NCBI GenBank assembly: GCA_017619815.1
Contig: JAFZRR010000017.1
Location: 36,477-100,476, forward strand
Direction: 5' to 3'
DNA length: 64,000 nt
From: Bacilli bacterium
Lineage (GTDB): Bacteria > Bacillota_I > Bacilli_A > RFN20 > CAG-826
Below the pieces are notes generated by a model. That model searched no databases. It was not told the origin of the DNA and worked only from the letters and a program-made list of their open reading frames with translations. The first letter of the stretch is position 1. Every line of letters begins with the position of its first letter. Shown here in pieces: positions 60,685 through 64,000 of the stretch. The position numbers were made by a program, and so were the translations under genes.

Positions 60685-62217
60685 TTAAACTGGTTTCTTC
60701 TTCACTAATAAGACTATAAGAACGATTAGTCCTGCAAGAACAATTGCGCCTCCGCCTCCGCCTAAACCAATGATGAGTGGAAGATTCTTATTTCTATCAC
60801 CAGATTTTGGTTTTGAAGGTTCAACATATTGGCCTGTTCCCACTGTTACAACACAAGTTGCGCTTCCTCCGTTAGTAGAAGTAACTGTAATAGTGGTTGT
60901 TCCGTTTGCTAAACCTGTTAACTTAAGTGGTTGACCACTTGCTGCGGTAGATGAGCCAAAACCTAATATCTTGTAAGCAACATCTTCAAATGTAAATGTT
61001 ACTGGTGATTGATCGTTTGTTGTGGCGATTAGTTCTGCTTTTTCGCCAATATCTAAATGAATATTTGTTTCATTCAATTTCAATGGTACTGATTGTGCAT
61101 TAACTGTAACAGAACATGTTGCGGATGATTGGTCTGCGTTTTTGGCTGTAATAGTGGTGTTTCCTGGAGCTATTGCAGTAACTGTAACAGTAGAACCAGA
61201 AGCTGTTGTGGTTGTTGATAAAGTAACTTGTTCGGTACTTCCTCTAACCCATGAAATATTACCACCATTGCTTGATGTTGCTTTTAAAGTTGCGGTTTGC
61301 CCAACTTCTAATGTTAAAGAATCTTTATCCAAAGTGACTGTTGAAGTAGCAACTGCACCAGCACAGATTTGTCTTGTTTTATCGTTTGTATTTCCCCAAA
61401 TTTTGCATGCGTATTCTGGATGATCAATAAATGGATTTCTGTTACCTTGGCCACCTGAAGCGGTTTGAATTCTTTCGTTTCTTTGAATTTCCACTCTTCT
61501 AGCGAGATCATTAGCACCAGTAAAACTGGTGTCAGATGGTAAATATTGTAAATTCCATTGAAGCATATCACTTAAACAACCCATTGCAGTTGTTGGATAG
61601 CCACTGTTACCGTTTTGAACACCGTTGTAGTTAAATGCGAAATCTACGATTGATAATCTTGTATCAGCAATAGCAGCGTAGAAAATAATTCTTGCTGCAG
61701 CGCCTCTATAATAAGCAACATATTTACCTGGATCGAACGATTCGGTACCAAAACCTTTACTACCTCTATCACTATTTGTTGATGTAGCAGCAGGTCTAAC
61801 CATGTGAGCATCAGCTTCAACATAACTTCCACCACGAACATTAGGCCAAACGTGTTCTCTATTCCATGTAGAACCACTATCCCAAGATGGCCCGATTAAT
61901 GCATTGTCATAAAAGCCAACAATTTTGCCAGAACCATTAGGATCAGCATCGCAAGTAGCGGCAAATTGTCTCATGCCATTATAGGTAACATCTTTTGTTT
62001 TTTTGCTATTGTTTAAAGTATTTAGAGCGTTTAATAAATCTGTTCCGGATAGTGAATCACTTATTCCAGAATAATAGTTGCCTTCGGCAGCAACTGCTTT
62101 TTCAACGATTACGTTGTCTGTATCTTGTCTGCTTTGAGCAACAAAACCACCGATTACTGCAGCGTAACCGACAGCTAGTACTGATGTGAGGATGAATGTT
62201 AAGGCACGTTTCTTCAT
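60685..62217 (-). CDS. Surface-anchored endonuclease I-family nuclease with Big_2 domains
   Basis: This 510-residue protein (ATG 62217, GGAG upstream) has a signal peptide (about 1-29), the nuclease domain with WNREHVWPNVRGG (118-130), DAHMVRP (136-142) and GNRNPFIDHPEYACKIW, two Big_2-type Ig-like domains (290-373 and 378-459), a short Lys/Pro linker and a C-terminal membrane helix followed by KKKPV. It is a paralogue of the larger nuclease downstream. Both are held on the cell surface, where they could degrade external DNA or RNA. Confidence 0.92.
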   Translation of the reverse strand: MKKRALTFILTSVLAVGYAAVIGGFVAQSRQDTDNVIVEKAVAAEGNYYSGISDSLSGTDLLNALNTLNNSKKTKDVTYNGMRQFAATCDADPNGSGKIVGFYDNALIGPSWDSGSTWNREHVWPNVRGGSYVEADAHMVRPAATSTNSDRGSKGFGTESFDPGKYVAYYRGAAARIIFYAAIADTRLSIVDFAFNYNGVQNGNSGYPTTAMGCLSDMLQWNLQYLPSDTSFTGANDLARRVEIQRNERIQTASGGQGNRNPFIDHPEYACKIWGNTNDKTRQICAGAVATSTVTLDKDSLTLEVGQTATLKATSSNGGNISWVRGSTEQVTLSTTTTASGSTVTVTAIAPGNTTITAKNADQSSATCSVTVNAQSVPLKLNETNIHLDIGEKAELIATTNDQSPVTFTFEDVAYKILGFGSSTAASGQPLKLTGLANGTTTITVTSTNGGSATCVVTVGTGQYVEPSKPKSGDRNKNLPLIIGLGGGGGAIVLAGLIVLIVLLVKKKPV

Positions 62218-62233
62218 AATTTTTCGCTCCAAG

Positions 62234-62244
62234 ATTATATTATA
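62234..62244 (-). promoter_or_regulatory. Tandem -10 elements of the smaller nuclease gene
   Basis: Two overlapping TATAAT hexamers on the minus strand (62244-62239 and 62239-62234). They lie one to six bases before the TTGGAG RBS (62233-62228), so the leader is very short. Confidence 0.45.
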
Positions 62245-62246
62245 CG

Positions 62247-62269
62247 AAAAAAAGGTGGCTAATGCCACC
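62247..62269 (-). terminator. tldE terminator
   Basis: GGTGGC/GCCACC (62254-62259, 62264-62269) with TAAT loop, then seven Ts on the minus strand. Confidence 0.88.
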
Positions 62270-62289
62270 CTTGAAAGTATATAGATTAA

Positions 62290-63612
62290 TTATTTCCCGG
62301 ACACAACAATCTTTTTTATTTGTAATGAAGAACAGGCAACTGCGCTCGGGAAGACTTTAACGTCATTTCCAACTTCAACAACATCTTTGAAAATATCAAT
62401 TAAGTTACCAGAAACTGTAATGACATCTAACGCTCTATCAATTTTGCCATTTTTCACTAAGAATCCACTAGATTGTAATGAGAAGTTACCGGATTGTGGA
62501 TTTAAGCCAGCATGTAAACCTGTAACAGATGTGATGTACACACCATCTTGGATATCTTCAAATAATTCATCTTGAGATTTTTTGCCTGGTTTTAAGGACA
62601 AGAAGAATGGAGATGTTCCCATCTTACTTCCACCTCTAGACGCATTACCTGTGGTTTCAACATTATCCTTTGCGGCGGTTGTTAAATTGTATAGATATGT
62701 TTGTAATTTTCCACTCTTAACAATTGCTTTATTGTAGGTTGCAACACCTTCATCATCAAACCATCTTGCAAAGACGTTCTTTTGTAATGGTTTGTCTTCA
62801 ATTGTGATCTTTGAAGAAGCAATCTTTTGTCCAAGTTTTCCAATGAATAAGGAAGATCTCTTTTGGACTTCTTCAGCATCAGCGTTGCCGACATAGAATT
62901 GTAAAAAGTCTTTAACAACAGATGGTGCTAAGACCGCTTTATATGTTGCAGATTCACAAGCTTCTCCACCTAATTGACTGACTGTTTTTCTAACAGCTTC
63001 TTTGGCGGTTTCTTCTGGTTTAAATTCATTGAAGTCATTACCCAAATAGAGATCAAAACCAGACTTTGTTTGTTCTCCTTCTTTAGCAACTGCTTCTGCC
63101 CAATAGACGAAATAATTGGACTTTTGCACTAATTTTAAACCTTTTGAGTTCATAATTGTGGTGCTTGCAGCTTCTTCTTCATAACCAACACTGGCCACTT
63201 CAATGATGCGTGGGTCACCATTTTTAATCAATTTTTCTAATTCAAAAGCTTTTTCCATCTTTCTATCGATGGAGATTAATCCTAATTCTTTATTGAAAGT
63301 ATTTACTTTCTTATATTTCTTGGAACCTTCAAAGATGAAAGCTGGATCTTCGTTTTCAATAACTTTTGCATTAGCAACGATTTCATCAACGAGATATTTT
63401 GCTCTTTGTGCACTCCAAGAGTCACAATTTGCGGTTCCAAATTTACCATTAACTAAACCTCTTGCAAGGATGGTCATGGATTTATTTGAGGAGTAACTAT
63501 CAACTTCGCTGTGGAATAAAGAGAAGTTTAAAGAATAACTTTCGCCGACATATAATTCAGCTTCTTCAATACCCGCTAATTTGGCGAGTTCAAAAAACTT
63601 ATCGTATTTCAT
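62290..63612 (-). CDS. tldE: TldE/PmbA-family protease subunit
   Basis: TldE is the non-catalytic partner of the TldD metalloprotease, which cleaves unfolded peptides and can trim bacteriocin precursors or antitoxins. The 440-residue protein has the PmbA/TldE fold: EEAELYVGESYSLNF at the start, GNASRGGSKMGTSPFFLSL and the conserved end VGNDVKVFPSAVACSSLQI. There is no HExxxH. It follows tldD with a one-base overlap (TAATG). Confidence 0.9.
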   Translation of the reverse strand: MKYDKFFELAKLAGIEEAELYVGESYSLNFSLFHSEVDSYSSNKSMTILARGLVNGKFGTANCDSWSAQRAKYLVDEIVANAKVIENEDPAFIFEGSKKYKKVNTFNKELGLISIDRKMEKAFELEKLIKNGDPRIIEVASVGYEEEAASTTIMNSKGLKLVQKSNYFVYWAEAVAKEGEQTKSGFDLYLGNDFNEFKPEETAKEAVRKTVSQLGGEACESATYKAVLAPSVVKDFLQFYVGNADAEEVQKRSSLFIGKLGQKIASSKITIEDKPLQKNVFARWFDDEGVATYNKAIVKSGKLQTYLYNLTTAAKDNVETTGNASRGGSKMGTSPFFLSLKPGKKSQDELFEDIQDGVYITSVTGLHAGLNPQSGNFSLQSSGFLVKNGKIDRALDVITVSGNLIDIFKDVVEVGNDVKVFPSAVACSSLQIKKIVVSGK

Positions 63613-64000
63613 TATTTTAATTCTCCTCCGCGACCACCAACTGTGATTTCGCTAATTCTTAATGTAGGTTGACCGACACATGTTCTAATTGAACCTGATG
63701 CAGCACCGCACATGCCTTCAGCTAATGCGAGGTCATTACCAACCATATCGATATTTTTGAGAACTTCATTTCCGTGTCCGATTAATGTTGCACCTTTGAC
63801 TGGTTCAGCAATTTTACCATCGCGGATAATGTAAGCTTCTGAACAACCGAAGTTGAATTCACCTGTGGTTGGATCAACAGAACCGCCATTGAAACCAACT
63901 GCGTATAAACCTAACTTAGTTGCAGCAATAATTTCTTCTGGTGTGTTCTTTCCGTTGCAAATATATGTATTGGACATTCTTGAGGTTGGGCAATATTTAT
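63612..64000 (-). CDS. tldD: TldD-family metalloprotease, C-terminal part
   Basis: The gene continues past the right edge. The frame is open to base 64000 and reads PTSRMSNTYI, then TPEEIIAATKLGLYAVGFNG, PVKGATLIGHGNEVLK, MVGNDLALAEGMCG and VGQPTLRISEITVGG, all matching the TldD C-terminus. The catalytic HExxxH should lie outside the window. The first in-window ATG is not the true start. Confidence 0.92.
   Translation of the reverse strand, partial: KYCPTSRMSNTYICNGKNTPEEIIAATKLGLYAVGFNGGSVDPTTGEFNFGCSEAYIIRDGKIAEPVKGATLIGHGNEVLKNIDMVGNDLALAEGMCGAASGSIRTCVGQPTLRISEITVGGRGGELK

Noticed and set aside
1..64000. tRNA, rRNA, CRISPR arrays, insertion sequences or prophage
   Set aside because: The intergenic gaps were read and none shows these features; the gene order is core chromosomal.

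Overview
The window is a low-GC, Gram-positive-type bacterial chromosome segment that contains the replication origin. It uses the standard genetic code: TGA ends several genes (tatD, tadA) and both release factors RF1 and RF2 are present, so it is not a Mycoplasma-type code-4 genome. Gene order (secA-prfB, dnaX-ebfC-recR, rpmH-rnpA-yidC-jag-mnmE, dnaA-dnaN-yaaA-recF-gyrB-gyrA) is that of Bacilli. The compact layout, serine/threonine-rich surface nucleases with Ig-like domains, pyruvate phosphate dikinase and shortened enzymes suggest an uncultured gut Bacilli lineage (RF39-, Erysipelotrichales- or Acholeplasmatales-like); that placement is inference.

Layout. 1-7.7 kb (minus): prfB (with its programmed frameshift), secA, comFC, comFA, rpiB, prmC, prfA. 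7.8-13.8 kb (plus): replication and translation-fidelity operon dnaX-ebfC-recR-tmk-holB-ricT-rsmI. 13.8-28.6 kb: a giant YfhO-type membrane protein, typA, an RCK/TrkA-C membrane protein with RluA and RimK-like enzymes, degV, an FGGY kinase / ATP-grasp / 47-residue peptide operon, and ppdK. 28.7-38.4 kb (minus): sugar nucleotidyltransferase, Nudix, a shortened glmU, ispE, rsmA, rnmV, tatD, then mnmE-jag-yidC-rnpA-rpmH. 38.4-38.9 kb: oriC, with DnaA boxes on both sides of dnaA. 38.9-50 kb (plus): dnaA to gyrA, a glycosyltransferase, serS. 50-57 kb (plus): SRP RNA, tadA, a P-type ATPase, pseudouridine-5'-phosphate glycosidase, a TetR-type regulator, an iron alcohol dehydrogenase, and a degenerate M50-like membrane protein. 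57-64 kb (minus): two membrane-anchored endonuclease-I-family nucleases, then tldE and the end of tldD.

How it fits together. Most genes flanking oriC point away from it, as expected for leading-strand bias; the dnaX operon, typA and ppdK (left arm) and the nuclease/tld block (right arm) are exceptions. Surface nucleases, ComFA/ComFC, PsuG and RpiB are consistent with scavenging of external nucleic acid, although only the individual families are directly supported. Regulatory DNA is extremely compact: several promoters place the start site within a few bases of the RBS or start codon, terminators sit directly on downstream RBSs, and one promoter is embedded in a terminator.

Most notable: GyrA naturally lacks both quinolone-contact residues; a single-pore Trk-like membrane segment is fused to RCK_C domains; GlmU lacks its acetyltransferase half; an M50-family protein has lost its first catalytic histidine; and an unannotated 47-residue basic peptide is translationally coupled to an ATP-grasp enzyme.
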